DNA of 64,000 nt from an uncultured Oscillospiraceae bacterium (GTDB taxonomy: Bacteria; Bacillota; Clostridia; Oscillospirales; Ruminococcaceae). A model generated the notes under the pieces. The model did not search any database. It had not been told where the DNA came from and saw only the letters and a list, made by a program, of their open reading frames with translations. Where the stretch lies: assembly GCA_910577565.1 (NCBI GenBank), contig CAJTNJ010000006.1:30644-94643 (forward strand). The letters are read 5' to 3'. Position numbers and translations under genes: made by a program. Shown here piece after piece: positions 1 through 9,941 of this stretch. The number at the start of each line of letters is the position of its first letter. The first letter of the stretch is position 1.

Positions 1-2584
1 TGTTGGTTGTATATGGCGTAGATGGAGCAGATCCTCCCCAAATTGAAGAACATCCAGTAGCATTTGCTATATACATGCGGTCACCAAACAGTTGAGTAAC
101 TATTTTAGCATATGGCGGTTCTCCACATCCTGCACAAGCACCAGAAAATTCAAGGAGCGGCTGTTTAAACTGACTTCCCTTGACAGTAGTCTCTTTGAAT
201 TTTTCTAAAACTTCCGGCTTTTTAGGCAAACTTTGGCCATATGCAAAAGCTTGTTGCTTTTCAAGTTGAGAATCAAGCGGCTTAAGGGTGAGCGCTTTTT
301 CACCTTTTTTGCCAGGACATACGTTAGCACACGATCCACAACCGGTACAATCAAGGACAGAAACAGTCATAGCAAACTTAAGATCAGGCATACCAGTCAT
401 TGGCAGCGTATCTTGACATTTAGGTGCTGCAGCAGCTTCATCTTCGGTCATAGCAACCGGACGAATAACCGCATGTGGACAAACATAAGAACAGAAGTTA
501 CATTGAATGCAATTGTCTTTATTCCAAACTGGCACGTCTATAGCAATTCCGCGTTTTTCATAAGCAGACGAGCCTTGTGGAAGATATCCGTTTGCATATT
601 TCGAGAAAGCAGAAACCGGGAGCTTGTCGCCTTTTTGAGCGTTTACGGGTTTTAGGATGTTGTTTACAAATTCAACCAATTGTTTGTTCTCACCAGTTAC
701 TTTGTCATCTACATTTTCATCTGTTGCAGTTTTCCATGCATCTGGGATATTTACTTCTACTATCGAATCAGAACCTTTGTCTATAGCGGCATGGTTCATC
801 TTAACTATTTTATCACCTTTTTTAGAGTAAGAAGCAGTAGCAGCATCTTTCATTAATTGCTTTGCTTGTTCAATTGGCATGATACCGGAAAGCTTAAAGA
901 ATGCTGATTGCAATATTGTGTTTATACGTCCGCCAAGGCCTATCTCTTTGCCTAGTTTAACACCGTCTATGGTATAAAATTTAATGTTATTGTTAGCAAT
1001 ATACGATTTAACCTTGTTTGGAAGATGAGTTTCAAGCTCATTTGCATTCCAAGAACAATTTAACAAAAATATTCCGCCTGGTTTGATATCGTTTACAATA
1101 TCATATTTATTTATATATGAAGGGTTGTGACAAGCAACAAAATCAGCTTCTGAAATTAGGTAAGTTGATTTAATTGGGTTTTTACCAAAGCGAAGGTGAG
1201 ATATTGTAACGCCACCAGATTTTTTAGAGTCATAGGAAAAATAAGCTTGAGCGTACATGTCAGTGTTGTCTCCGATAATTTTAATGGAGTTTTTATTAGC
1301 ACCAACAGTACCATCAGCACCAAGTCCCCAAAATTTGCAGGAAGTTGTTCCTTCAGATGATGTATCAAAGTGACTTTCAAGAGGTAAAGATAAAAATGTA
1401 ACGTCATCGTTGATTCCGATTGTGAAACGAGCTTTGTCTTTATTGTCATAAACTGCCTTAATTTGCGTCGGTGTTGTGTCTTTGGAAGCAAGGCCATATC
1501 GTCCTCCGAACACCGGAATGCTTTCAAACTTAGTACCCTTTAACGCAGCAACAACATCTAAATATAAAGGTTCGCCAACAGAACCAGGCTCTTTTGAACG
1601 GTCTAGTACGCTGATTTGTTTTACACTGTCAGGAATAACTTCAAGCATATATTTTGAGCTGAATGGGCGGTATAGGCGAACTTTTACAACACCTACTTTT
1701 TCACCCATTGCAATTAGTTTATCAACAGTCTCTTCAATAGTATCACAAACCGATCCCATAGCAACGATAATGTGCTCGGCATCAGGTGCACCATAGTAGT
1801 TGAAAGGTTTATAGTTAGTGCCTATTCTCTTGTTAATTTCATCCATATAACCTTTTACGATGTTCGGTAAAGCGTCGTAATATGGATTGCCAGCTTCAAC
1901 ATTTTGGAAATATATATCACCATTTTGAGCCGAACCGTGAAGTACGGGATGCTGTGGATTCAAAGCATTTCTGCGGAACTCGTCGATAAGATCCATATCA
2001 ATCATTTCTTTTAGTTCATCGTAGTCCCACATTTCAATTTTTTGCAACTCGTGCGATGTACGGAATCCATCAAAAAAATTTACAAAAGGAACTTTGCCTT
2101 TTAATGCTGCCAGATGAGCTACTGGAGTTAAGTCCATAACTTCTTGAACAGAAGCTTCTGCAAGCATTGCATAACCGGTTTGACGACATGCATATATGTC
2201 TGAATGATCGCCAAATATTGAAAGAGCATGAGTAGATATACAACGAGCTGAGACATTTATAACTCCAGGTAGTTTCTCACCGGCCATTTTATACATATTA
2301 GGGATCATTAATAAAAGTCCTTGAGATGCTGTAAATGTAGTTGTCAAAGCTCCTGCAAGCAAAGATCCGTGAACCGCACCAGCGGCTCCGCCTTCAGATT
2401 GCATTTCTACGATATTTACTGGATAACCGAATATATTTTTTCTTCCGGCTGTAGCCCACTTGTCTGATACTTCAGCCATGGTAGACGATGGTGTTATTGG
2501 GTAGATGGCAGCAACATCGGTATAAGCATATGATACGTGAGCAGCGGCGGTATTGCCGTCCATGGTTTTCATTTTTCTTGCCAT
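1..2584 (-). CDS. nifJ: Pyruvate:ferredoxin (flavodoxin) oxidoreductase, C-terminus cut by window edge
   Basis: Converts pyruvate and CoA to acetyl-CoA and CO2 while reducing ferredoxin, the main pyruvate-oxidising step in anaerobic clostridia. My translation from the ATG at 2584 (behind AGGAGAAG) stays open for 861 codons to the window edge; the family is usually about 1,170-1,180 residues, so roughly the last quarter is missing. The N-terminus has the pyrimidine-binding domain (YPITPSSTMAE). Two ferredoxin-type 4Fe-4S motifs are visible (CIQCNFCSYVCP and CTGCGSCANVCPG), followed by the start of the TPP domain with CAGCGEPPY. One-polypeptide PFOR architecture with no frameshift in the visible part. 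Transcribed divergently from spoIIE. Confidence 0.96.
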   Translation of the reverse strand, partial: MARKMKTMDGNTAAAHVSYAYTDVAAIYPITPSSTMAEVSDKWATAGRKNIFGYPVNIVEMQSEGGAAGAVHGSLLAGALTTTFTASQGLLLMIPNMYKMAGEKLPGVINVSARCISTHALSIFGDHSDIYACRQTGYAMLAEASVQEVMDLTPVAHLAALKGKVPFVNFFDGFRTSHELQKIEMWDYDELKEMIDMDLIDEFRRNALNPQHPVLHGSAQNGDIYFQNVEAGNPYYDALPNIVKGYMDEINKRIGTNYKPFNYYGAPDAEHIIVAMGSVCDTIEETVDKLIAMGEKVGVVKVRLYRPFSSKYMLEVIPDSVKQISVLDRSKEPGSVGEPLYLDVVAALKGTKFESIPVFGGRYGLASKDTTPTQIKAVYDNKDKARFTIGINDDVTFLSLPLESHFDTSSEGTTSCKFWGLGADGTVGANKNSIKIIGDNTDMYAQAYFSYDSKKSGGVTISHLRFGKNPIKSTYLISEADFVACHNPSYINKYDIVNDIKPGGIFLLNCSWNANELETHLPNKVKSYIANNNIKFYTIDGVKLGKEIGLGGRINTILQSAFFKLSGIMPIEQAKQLMKDAATASYSKKGDKIVKMNHAAIDKGSDSIVEVNIPDAWKTATDENVDDKVTGENKQLVEFVNNILKPVNAQKGDKLPVSAFSKYANGYLPQGSSAYEKRGIAIDVPVWNKDNCIQCNFCSYVCPHAVIRPVAMTEDEAAAAPKCQDTLPMTGMPDLKFAMTVSVLDCTGCGSCANVCPGKKGEKALTLKPLDSQLEKQQAFAYGQSLPKKPEVLEKFKETTVKGSQFKQPLLEFSGACAGCGEPPYAKIVTQLFGDRMYIANATGCSSIWGGSAPSTPYTTN

Positions 2585-2607
2585 GTAAATCTTCTCCTAT
2601 TTTAAAT

Positions 2608-2636
2608 ATTATATAGCAATTTTTAAGGTTTTAATT
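2608..2636 (-). promoter_or_regulatory. Possible sigma-A promoter of nifJ
   Basis: On the minus strand a perfect TATAAT lies at 2613-2608, about 24 nt upstream of the nifJ start codon. The -35 position 17 bp further upstream is only AATTAA, so this is a -10-driven guess. The rest of the 450-bp gap to spoIIE is very AT-rich and I see no gene in it. Confidence 0.35.
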
Positions 2637-2958
2637 TGTTTGATATTTGCTTTAAAAACTCTTAAAAATAGCTGATACTATATAATTTTATCACTAATAA
2701 TTGCTATTGTAAATAGATAATTCAGGATAATTTATTTTAAAAATTAATTTGTCTTAATCTGATATTTATAAATATCCTGCTATGCTGCACAGACTATTTG
2801 AGTGTTTAGTTTATTGTTATAACTTAAAAAGACGCAAAAATTTTTGTGCATATCTAAAATGAATTTTTTAAATTTAAATTGCATTTTTTGCATTTAAAAA
2901 GCTTTTTTATCTTGATATATCCACTTTTATTAAATTTGGGTCTTTAATTTTCCATACA

Positions 2959-2991
2959 TTGACATAGTTTTTAAATTTGAGGGTGTATTAT
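2959..2991 (+). promoter_or_regulatory. Candidate Spo0A-type promoter of spoIIE (21-bp spacer)
   Basis: A perfect TTGACA at 2959-2964 and TATTAT at 2986-2991 are separated by 21 bp, too long for an ordinary sigma-A promoter. Bacillus subtilis spoIIE and spoIIG promoters have the same anomaly (21-22 bp) and need Spo0A~P bound over the -35 region. Here the complement of 2958-2964 reads TGTCAAT, close to the 0A box TGTCGAA and overlapping the -35. Layout is seen; Spo0A control is inferred. Confidence 0.55.
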
Positions 2992-3034
2992 AAAGTCAAA
3001 ACTAAGCATATTCAAGTAAAAAGGATGATATAAA

Positions 3035-5290
3035 ATGAGAGAAAAAATACTAAAATATACTGACGCTAATAACAACGAACTTATTCTTGACATCTGTTTT
3101 GCGGCAGTTGGATTCATCTTGGGTGGTGCAAAGGTATCCGGTACATTTGCACCTTTTTGTCTTGCATTTTGTATGGCATCTTCAAGGCAAGCGATGATTT
3201 TTTCGTTTGGTGGCGGAATGCTCGGTACCATGATGTTCTTTGATTCAAGCAGCATTATATATATATGTTCGTTGATTGTTGGCATAACACTCAAACTTAT
3301 CTTTAACCCAAACAGTTATTTTTTAAGCGCAATATTTTCAATAATATCGCTTGGATCAATTCAACTTGCTTCTATAATGATCATTCCAGTAGGTTTTAGC
3401 ACATGGCTCCTTACATATGCCGAGGTATTGCTTTGCGGAAGCATAACAGTTCTTTTTCAGTGCGCATTAAAAAGCATTCATAAAAAAAGTCACAGTACAT
3501 CAGAACTTATAGGTTTTTCAGTGCTATCGATGGCAGTCTTGGTTTCATTTTGCCAAATTAACCTATTTGGATTTAATTTGGGAAGATTTATATCTGCATT
3601 TGTGACTGTTGAAGCGACCTTGTTAATTGGTGTGACAGGAGGAGCGATTGCAGGACTTATTTGTACAATAGGGCTTTCACTTTTTACAAAGGATTTTTCG
3701 CTAGGCGGAGTTGTGGTTGCTGTTTCCGGATTTATAGCAGGTGTTTTTCGCCCTGTTGGACGAGCAGTAGAGGCTTCAATGTTTGTTGGAGTATATCTTT
3801 TGGGATGTGCATTTTTTGGTGGATTAAACGTACAAAGTTTAATAGAGGTGATTATAGCGGTAGTTTTGGCAGCTGTGGTTCCATCCAGTAAAATTTTAAA
3901 AACAATTGGCATTAATAAAGTAAAAAGCGTAAATAATAATATTAAAGTAAATGATGATGTGGCATTAAAATTACAATTTACAGCAAACACGCTTTTAGAT
4001 TTGCAGCAAAGCGTTGAAGATTGCTCAAAAATGATGGACAACCTCACATCAAAAGATATATCTAACATTTATGTTCAAACAGCTGATGATGTTTGTCGCA
4101 ATTGTGGATTAAATACGTTTTGCTGGGTAACTTCTTACAATGATATTATGCGTTCATTTAATAAATTATCGTCTATATTACGCGAAAATGGAAGTGTTAG
4201 CAAAGATGATATGCCTATTTTTTTTCGAAATAAGTGCTGCAAATTATCCGATCTTGTCAATTCAATAAATTTTTTTTATAAAGATTTTTTATGCAAAGAG
4301 CAAACGTCGAGAAGGGTTAATGAAGCAAGATCTATAGCGTCAGAGCAGTTTACTGGAATGTCAGAGCTTTTAATGGAAATGGGCGAAGAAATTTCAGATA
4401 TTGTAAGGGTAGATGAAAAAAGTGCATTGATTGTTAAAAATATACTGCGTGATAGGGGAAATGAAGCAAATGGAATTTCATGCTTATTGGATAAATTCGA
4501 TCACTTAACAATTGATATATATTTAGACGAACTGCCAGATAAAATGGAGATGAGATATCTTACTGATATCATAAGCGATGAAATAGATAGACAGTTTGAG
4601 TTTCCAACGACCACAAAAGCAAACGGCAAATATAGAATATCGTTTTTTGAAGCTGCATCACTCAGCGTAGATTTTGCAGCGGTTCAAACTTCTCCCAAAG
4701 GTAATGCTTATTGCGGAGACAGCTATGATTTTTTTATGGACACAAGAGGTTTTGCACACATGATATTAAGCGATGGTATGGGAAATGGTGATAGAGCAGC
4801 TGTAGACAGTTTGATGACATGTTCAACCATGAGAAGACTTTTGCAAACAGGATTTGGTTTTGGTTCTGCATTTAAACTGTTGAATTTATCATTTGCTATT
4901 AAGTCAAACGATGAGTCATTAGCAACGATAGATATATGTACAATAGACTTATATACAGGTAAAACTAAGTTTGTTAAAGCGGGTGCCACTTCTTCATACA
5001 TAAAAAAGAGAGGTCATATAACAGAATTTGCCAGCACAAGTTTGCCTATTGGGATAATACATGGTTTAAAATATGACAAAGAAGAGATAAAATTGTCAAA
5101 AGGAGATATAGTAGTTATGGTAACAGATGGCGCAACATCATCGGGGCTTGATTGGATAGCGGCTGAACTAAAACTTGTAAAAGAACAATCTGCGAAACAA
5201 ATAGCCGATGAAATATTAAAAAGCGCTAAAAAGCGTTCAAACCCTGAACATATTGACGATATAACAGTACTTGTTTCTAAAATCATTTAA
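3035..5290 (+). CDS. spoIIE: Stage II sporulation protein E (PP2C phosphatase, polytopic)
   Basis: Dephosphorylates the anti-anti-sigma factor SpoIIAA in the forespore and so releases sigma-F; it also localises to the asymmetric septum. The 751 residues show the family layout: a polytopic N-terminal half (about residues 15-285, many hydrophobic segments such as GVTGGAIAGLICTIGLSLF), a central oligomerisation/FtsZ-linked region, and a C-terminal PP2C domain (about 530-750) with SDGMGNGDRA and a late VTDGATSSGLDW metal-binding motif. The ATG follows AAAAGGATG. A small Cys cluster (CRNCGLNTFCW) near residue 350 is typical of clostridial members. Monocistronic, closed by a bidirectional terminator. 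Confidence 0.97.
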   Translation: MREKILKYTDANNNELILDICFAAVGFILGGAKVSGTFAPFCLAFCMASSRQAMIFSFGGGMLGTMMFFDSSSIIYICSLIVGITLKLIFNPNSYFLSAIFSIISLGSIQLASIMIIPVGFSTWLLTYAEVLLCGSITVLFQCALKSIHKKSHSTSELIGFSVLSMAVLVSFCQINLFGFNLGRFISAFVTVEATLLIGVTGGAIAGLICTIGLSLFTKDFSLGGVVVAVSGFIAGVFRPVGRAVEASMFVGVYLLGCAFFGGLNVQSLIEVIIAVVLAAVVPSSKILKTIGINKVKSVNNNIKVNDDVALKLQFTANTLLDLQQSVEDCSKMMDNLTSKDISNIYVQTADDVCRNCGLNTFCWVTSYNDIMRSFNKLSSILRENGSVSKDDMPIFFRNKCCKLSDLVNSINFFYKDFLCKEQTSRRVNEARSIASEQFTGMSELLMEMGEEISDIVRVDEKSALIVKNILRDRGNEANGISCLLDKFDHLTIDIYLDELPDKMEMRYLTDIISDEIDRQFEFPTTTKANGKYRISFFEAASLSVDFAAVQTSPKGNAYCGDSYDFFMDTRGFAHMILSDGMGNGDRAAVDSLMTCSTMRRLLQTGFGFGSAFKLLNLSFAIKSNDESLATIDICTIDLYTGKTKFVKAGATSSYIKKRGHITEFASTSLPIGIIHGLKYDKEEIKLSKGDIVVMVTDGATSSGLDWIAAELKLVKEQSAKQIADEILKSAKKRSNPEHIDDITVLVSKII

Positions 5291-5299
5291 TAATTAATT

Positions 5300-5332
5300 A
5301 AGATCTGCACAAAAAATTGGGCAGATCTTTGA
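5300..5332. terminator. Bidirectional terminator between spoIIE and pgsA
   Basis: AAGATCTGC at 5300-5308 pairs with GCAGATCTT at 5321-5329 across a 12-nt loop, with T-rich sequence beyond the right arm and an A/T-rich tract left of it. It sits between converging spoIIE (+) and pgsA (-) and probably ends both. Confidence 0.7.
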
Positions 5333-5341
5333 TAGTTAGTT

Positions 5342-5902
5342 TTAAAATGAAACATCACTGATGAATTTTCTGTTTTGCCACAAATATATAATTCCGGACA
5401 TCACAGTAATTATAGTTGTTATCAAAACCAATATATTTGATATTATATAAAGGTTGATATTAAACGGCAACGAAGTTTCTATTAAGCAAAAAATGATTGT
5501 TATCATTTGAGATACCGTTTTTAGCTTACCCCAAAAATTTGCTGCGATAACCTTACCGTTTGAGCTTGCTACAAGCCTTAGGGAAGTAACCAAAAATTCT
5601 CTTGAAAGTATTATTATAACCAAAACGACATTTACAATTCCCAAATATAGCAGGCAAAGGAAAGCGGACATAACCAGTATTTTGTCAGCAAGCGGATCCA
5701 TGAATTTGCCAAAGTTGGTTACCAAGTTATATTTTCTTGCAATTTTACCGTCAATTGCATCGGTTATTGAAGCAATAATAAATATTGCTAAAGCAATAAC
5801 AAAGTAAATGGAGTTTTCATTTCCAACCATCATGAATAGAACAAAAAACGGTACTAGAAAAATCCTTGTTAATGTTAAAATATTAGCTATATTCATAAAC
5901 AA
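5342..5902 (-). CDS. pgsA: CDP-diacylglycerol--glycerol-3-phosphate 3-phosphatidyltransferase
   Basis: Makes phosphatidylglycerol-phosphate from CDP-diacylglycerol and glycerol-3-phosphate in the membrane. The 186-residue protein has the normal family length, several hydrophobic helices, and the CDP-alcohol phosphotransferase signature DG-x2-AR-x8-G-x3-D-x3-D, seen here starting at DAIDGKIARKY and ending FGKFMDPLADK. It starts 14 bp after the rimO stop and is the last gene of the run. pgsA next to rimO and recA is common in Firmicutes, which supports the call. Confidence 0.95.
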   Translation of the reverse strand: MFMNIANILTLTRIFLVPFFVLFMMVGNENSIYFVIALAIFIIASITDAIDGKIARKYNLVTNFGKFMDPLADKILVMSAFLCLLYLGIVNVVLVIIILSREFLVTSLRLVASSNGKVIAANFWGKLKTVSQMITIIFCLIETSLPFNINLYIISNILVLITTIITVMSGIIYLWQNRKFISDVSF

Positions 5903-5915
5903 AAATCCCCTTTAA

Positions 5916-7238
5916 TTATAAAACAGCTCTTCCAAACAGATCGCCATATTCACTTTTTTCAACTTTTACTTTAACTATTTCACCATTTTTTATTGGAACA
6001 TTTGAACTAAAATAAACATTACAATCAATTTCAGGAGCATCGGCGATGCTTCTTCCGACATAATAATTTTCGTTTTTTTTGTAGTCTATGATGACATCTA
6101 TTGTTTTGTCAATAAATCTTTTGCACCTTTTCTCAACCAACTTTTCAGCTTCCAGCATTATGGTATTAGCGCGTAAATTTTTTGTGTCAGTGTCAATTTG
6201 ATTTGGCAAAAGTGCCGCAGCAGTGCCTTCTTCCTGAGAATATGCAAAACAACCAAGTCTATCAAAATCTGAATCTTTAACAAACTGCAAAAGTTCATTA
6301 AACTGCTCTTCGGTTTCACCGGGAAAACCGGCAATAAGGGTAGTTCTAAGCACGGCGTTTTTAAGAATGCGCCTTATTAGGAAAATTTTATCCTTTATCT
6401 GGTCACCCGTGGTTCGGCGATTCATTTTTTTTAGTATAGCATCATTTATATGTTGAATTGGCAAATCCAGATAAGGCAGTATATTGTCTTCGCTTGCAAT
6501 AGTATATAAAAGCTCTTCATCTATTCGTTCAGGATATGCATATAAAAATCTTATCCACTTAAAGTCAAGTTTAGCAAGATTTTTAAGAAGTTGAGCCAAT
6601 TTAAATTCAGAAGATATATCATAGTTGTAGTAGGTAGTGTCTTGTGCTACTAAAATAAGCTCTTTGACGCCATTTCGAACAAGCCACTTTGCTTCTTCCA
6701 TTATATCTTCCATTTTTCGACTTCTATATGGCCCTCTAATTTTTGGTATAGCGCAATAGGTGCAATTATTGTCGCACCCTTCTGCAATTTTTAAATAAGC
6801 ATAGTGCTTTGGCGTAGTAAGCATTCTTTGATGATTAAGCCCCATTTTTAATTGATCGCCAAATTTTGTGATTTTTTTACCGTTTAATGATTTAATTATA
6901 GAATCTGCAATTAAATCGTTTGAACCAAAGCCCAAAACAACATCAACTTCCGGTATTTCCTTAATAATTTCATCTTTATATCTTTCGGCAAGACAACCTG
7001 TTACAATTATCGATTTGAGACCTTGATCTTTAAATTCTGCAAATTCCAAAATTGTATCTATAGCTTCCTGTTTAGCGCTTTCAATAAACGCACATGTATT
7101 TATAATAACTACGTCTGCAAGTTCTTGATCTACTACAATTTGAAAGCGTTTGTCCTTCGAAATATAGCCAAGAAGATGTTCGGCATCAATTTGATTTTTA
7201 GGACAGCCAAGTGAAACCATACCAACTTTTATTGCCAT
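5916..7238 (-). CDS. rimO: Ribosomal protein S12 methylthiotransferase
   Basis: Radical-SAM enzyme that methylthiolates the conserved Asp of ribosomal protein S12. The N-terminal MTTase domain carries VSLGCPKNQIDAE; the radical-SAM cluster motif is CDNNCTYC; the C-terminal TRAM domain ends near FGRAVL. I take the ATG at 7238 (440 aa). A longer frame opens at a TTG at 7259, but that TTG overlaps the GGAGG (7253-7257) that would serve the ATG, and nothing like a Shine-Dalgarno precedes it. The gap from GGAGG to the ATG is rather long (14 nt). Follows recX by 41 bp. Confidence 0.95.
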   Translation of the reverse strand: MAIKVGMVSLGCPKNQIDAEHLLGYISKDKRFQIVVDQELADVVIINTCAFIESAKQEAIDTILEFAEFKDQGLKSIIVTGCLAERYKDEIIKEIPEVDVVLGFGSNDLIADSIIKSLNGKKITKFGDQLKMGLNHQRMLTTPKHYAYLKIAEGCDNNCTYCAIPKIRGPYRSRKMEDIMEEAKWLVRNGVKELILVAQDTTYYNYDISSEFKLAQLLKNLAKLDFKWIRFLYAYPERIDEELLYTIASEDNILPYLDLPIQHINDAILKKMNRRTTGDQIKDKIFLIRRILKNAVLRTTLIAGFPGETEEQFNELLQFVKDSDFDRLGCFAYSQEEGTAAALLPNQIDTDTKNLRANTIMLEAEKLVEKRCKRFIDKTIDVIIDYKKNENYYVGRSIADAPEIDCNVYFSSNVPIKNGEIVKVKVEKSEYGDLFGRAVL

Positions 7239-7279
7239 ATTGATGTTTTTTACCTCCAACTAGCTTAGCTATCGTATTT

Positions 7280-7894
7280 TTAGTCATTTAGTTGCTTTGA
7301 TAATATATCAATAGCCTTGTTTATATCGTCAAAACTGTGTCCTTGTCTTGCAAGAGATAAAAACACCTTTTGCCTTGAATTTATATCACGAAGCTTATTT
7401 AAATATTTTTTATTTATAATTGAAATAATCTGATCAACAGTATCGACTTCTATTGTATCTATAGCTTCAAGTGCAGTTTTTTGATCAATACCCTTAGCAG
7501 TTATCTCCCATAAAACTCGTTTTTTGCCACGACATTTTACTGAAATAAGCTTTTTAGCAAGATTTTTTGCATATTTAAAATCGTCAATTAGTCCTAGTTC
7601 TTCCATTCTATCGGCAGTGGAATTTGCAACCTTTTTTGACACATTTTTGCATAGTTTATCTATAAGTTCTTTTTTTGAGTGATCGCGATATCCAAGCAAA
7701 AACAACGCTCTATCTTTTGCAAATTTTACTTCACCTGCAGACTTTAAATTTTCAATTTGCTCATCTGAGTAACAACCACCTTGTTTTATCTTAAAGGTAG
7801 CAAGGATATCTTCATGGAATAATCCCAAAAAATTATCATCTACAAATACACTGTAATATTTGCCTTTTTTTCTCTTTATGCATGTTATAGTCAT
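7280..7894 (-). CDS. recX: Regulatory protein RecX
   Basis: Modulates RecA filaments by binding along the groove and limiting strand exchange. The 204 residues show the tandem three-helix RecX repeats, for example FLLGYRDHSKKELIDKL in the first and VFLSLARQGHSFDDI in the last. The ATG overlaps the recA stop by one base (TAATG), so it is probably translationally coupled to recA, the usual arrangement. Confidence 0.93.
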   Translation of the reverse strand: MTITCIKRKKGKYYSVFVDDNFLGLFHEDILATFKIKQGGCYSDEQIENLKSAGEVKFAKDRALFLLGYRDHSKKELIDKLCKNVSKKVANSTADRMEELGLIDDFKYAKNLAKKLISVKCRGKKRVLWEITAKGIDQKTALEAIDTIEVDTVDQIISIINKKYLNKLRDINSRQKVFLSLARQGHSFDDINKAIDILSKQLND

Positions 7895-9066
7895 TATTCA
7901 AAGTCGGCAGCATCAGGGGTTATGTCAAGCTTTGGCTCGCTGTTTAATTTATTGGCAGAAGCGGGAGTTGCAGCTTTTGCGGCTTTTTCTATAGCTTTGT
8001 CAGCAGCTTTCCTTAGTTTTTTTGATGATATGTCAATTTTGTGCATATTTTCTTTTACAAGGTTTTCAATCTCTTTGCAAAGTTCTTCATGCTCTTCAAG
8101 ATATAGTCTTGCATTATCACGACCTTGGCCAATGCGCTCTTGTTTATATGAAAACCAAGCACCACTTTTGTTTATAATATCAAGATCTACTGCCATATCC
8201 AAAATTTCACCTGCATATGATATTCCCACACCATAAAGAAGATCAAACTCTGCCTCTTTGAAAGGAGGTGCTACTTTATTTTTGCTTATCTTGCAGCGGG
8301 TTCTGTTACCTATAATCTTGCTTCCGTCTTTGATTGCTTCGCCGCGGCGAATATCCATTCTAACAGAAGAATAAAATTTGAGTGCTCTACCGCCTGGTGT
8401 TGTTTCCGGATTACCATAAATAATGCCGATTTTTTCACGAATTTGGTTTATAAATATGGCCGCACAGTTTGTTTTACTAATTATGCCAGTAAGTTTGCGC
8501 ATAGCTTGCGACATAAGTCTTGCTTGAAGACCAATGCTTGCATCACCCATATCACCTTCAATTTCAGCTTTTGTGGTCATAGCAGCAACTGAGTCTAAAA
8601 CTATTACATCAACTGCTCCAGATCGAACAAGTGTTTCTGTGATTTCCAGCGCTTGCTCTCCGGAATTTGGCTGCGATACCAAAAGGGAGTCAATGTCAAC
8701 GCCGAGAATTTTTGCATATTTAGGGTCAAGAGCATGTTCAACATCGATAAAAGCTGCGGTTCCGCCGTTTTTTTGAGCTTGAGCGGCTACTGACAGAGCA
8801 ACTGTTGTTTTACCCGAAGACTCAGGACCATAAATTTCAGTTATTCTTCCGCGTGGAACACCGCCAATTCCAAGTGCAATGTCAAGACCTAAAGAACCGG
8901 TAGAAATTGCTTCGACGTCTAATGATTGATTGCTTCCAAGCAGCATAACTGCGCCTTTTCCAAAGTTCTTTTCAATCTGCTCAAGTGCTGTTTGAAGAGC
9001 TTTTTTCTTATCTGAAATTAAATCGCTTCTATCAAATTCTTTTTTTGCAGTTGCTTTTTTAGCCAT
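7894..9066 (-). CDS. recA: Recombinase RecA
   Basis: ATP-dependent strand-exchange protein and SOS co-protease. The 390-residue protein has the Walker A motif GPESSGKTT, Walker B VIVLDSV, the L1/L2 DNA-binding loop region ([19 protein letters not shown]) and an acidic C-terminal tail ending AADFE. No intein or frameshift. It sits 44 bp downstream of prmC; I could not find a Bacillus-type (GAAC-N4-GTTC) LexA box in that gap, so SOS control, if any, would act from further upstream. Confidence 0.98.
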   Translation of the reverse strand: MAKKATAKKEFDRSDLISDKKKALQTALEQIEKNFGKGAVMLLGSNQSLDVEAISTGSLGLDIALGIGGVPRGRITEIYGPESSGKTTVALSVAAQAQKNGGTAAFIDVEHALDPKYAKILGVDIDSLLVSQPNSGEQALEITETLVRSGAVDVIVLDSVAAMTTKAEIEGDMGDASIGLQARLMSQAMRKLTGIISKTNCAAIFINQIREKIGIIYGNPETTPGGRALKFYSSVRMDIRRGEAIKDGSKIIGNRTRCKISKNKVAPPFKEAEFDLLYGVGISYAGEILDMAVDLDIINKSGAWFSYKQERIGQGRDNARLYLEEHEELCKEIENLVKENMHKIDISSKKLRKAADKAIEKAAKAATPASANKLNSEPKLDITPDAADFE

Positions 9067-9110
9067 TTTATATTCTCCTTCTTTAATTTTAAACGTTTAT
9101 ATTAAGTTTA

Positions 9111-9941
9111 TTATTCATTTTTGCCTGCAACAACTCGGCAAATACCAGTTAAATCGTCAATTGCTTTTATGTCTGAAAATGCATTTGCTTCCAAAAAACT
9201 GCTGACGGCATCTTTTTGGCCATAACCTATTTCAAATGCGATCCAACCACATTTTTTTAAAGATGATTTCCATATTTTTGGCAATATTCTAAAAAAGTCA
9301 AGACCATCTTCTCCACCATAAAGAGCTTTTTTTGGCTCATATTTTAATTCTTCTTGCAAATTTAACATATCATTTTTAGACAGATAAGGCGGGTTGCAGA
9401 CAATTAAATCTATATCTTTAAAACCTTTAGCAAATTCATAATTTAAAACATCAGACTTTAATAAAGTAACATTATCTGAAAAATTTTCTAAATTTTTCTT
9501 TGCATATTTATATGCATCATCTGATATTTCAACTGCTGTAATATGTACATTCTTTTTATTGTTTGCAATAGCAGCTGATATGCATCCGCTTCCGGCACAT
9601 AGATCTAATATTTCACAACCATCATCACTAATTTTAGATAATGCAAACTCAACTAAAGTTTCAGTATCTTGCCTTGGAATCAAAACTCCTTTTCCAACCT
9701 TGATTGGTACACCATAAAATTCCCAATCATTGATTAAATACTGGAGTGGTTCGCTACGCAAACGCCTATTTGCAAGCTCTATACATTCACTAGCTATTTT
9801 ATCAGAAATTTCATTTTTCAGCAACCACTTTGACTTGGAAAGATTTAGTGCATGAGAAATAATCAAATCGGTTTCAAAGTGTCTATTTTCGTTTTCTTTT
9901 AGCATATCTAATAAAAGTTTTCTTAGCTCTTTTATTACCAC
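9111..9941 (-). CDS. prmC: Peptide chain release factor N5-glutamine methyltransferase
   Basis: Methylates the Gln of the GGQ motif in release factors RF1 and RF2. The 276-residue protein has an N-terminal helical domain, a SAM-binding ILDLCAGSGCIS motif and the catalytic NPPY (LIVCNPPYLSK). Its first codons overlap the end of the DUF1385 gene by 7 bp. The pair DUF1385-prmC is conserved in Clostridia. Confidence 0.95.
   Translation of the reverse strand: MVIKELRKLLLDMLKENENRHFETDLIISHALNLSKSKWLLKNEISDKIASECIELANRRLRSEPLQYLINDWEFYGVPIKVGKGVLIPRQDTETLVEFALSKISDDGCEILDLCAGSGCISAAIANNKKNVHITAVEISDDAYKYAKKNLENFSDNVTLLKSDVLNYEFAKGFKDIDLIVCNPPYLSKNDMLNLQEELKYEPKKALYGGEDGLDFFRILPKIWKSSLKKCGWIAFEIGYGQKDAVSSFLEANAFSDIKAIDDLTGICRVVAGKNE

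Noticed and set aside
3490-4068. Long open frame opposite spoIIE (minus strand, 192 codons)
   Set aside because: Ser/Thr/Pro-rich shadow of the SpoIIE membrane region; no ribosome-binding site and no recognisable domain.
7239-7259. TTG start extending rimO by seven codons
   Set aside because: The TTG overlaps the GGAGG used by the ATG. The same reasoning removed TTG extensions of the response regulator (13136) and lipoprotein (14617).
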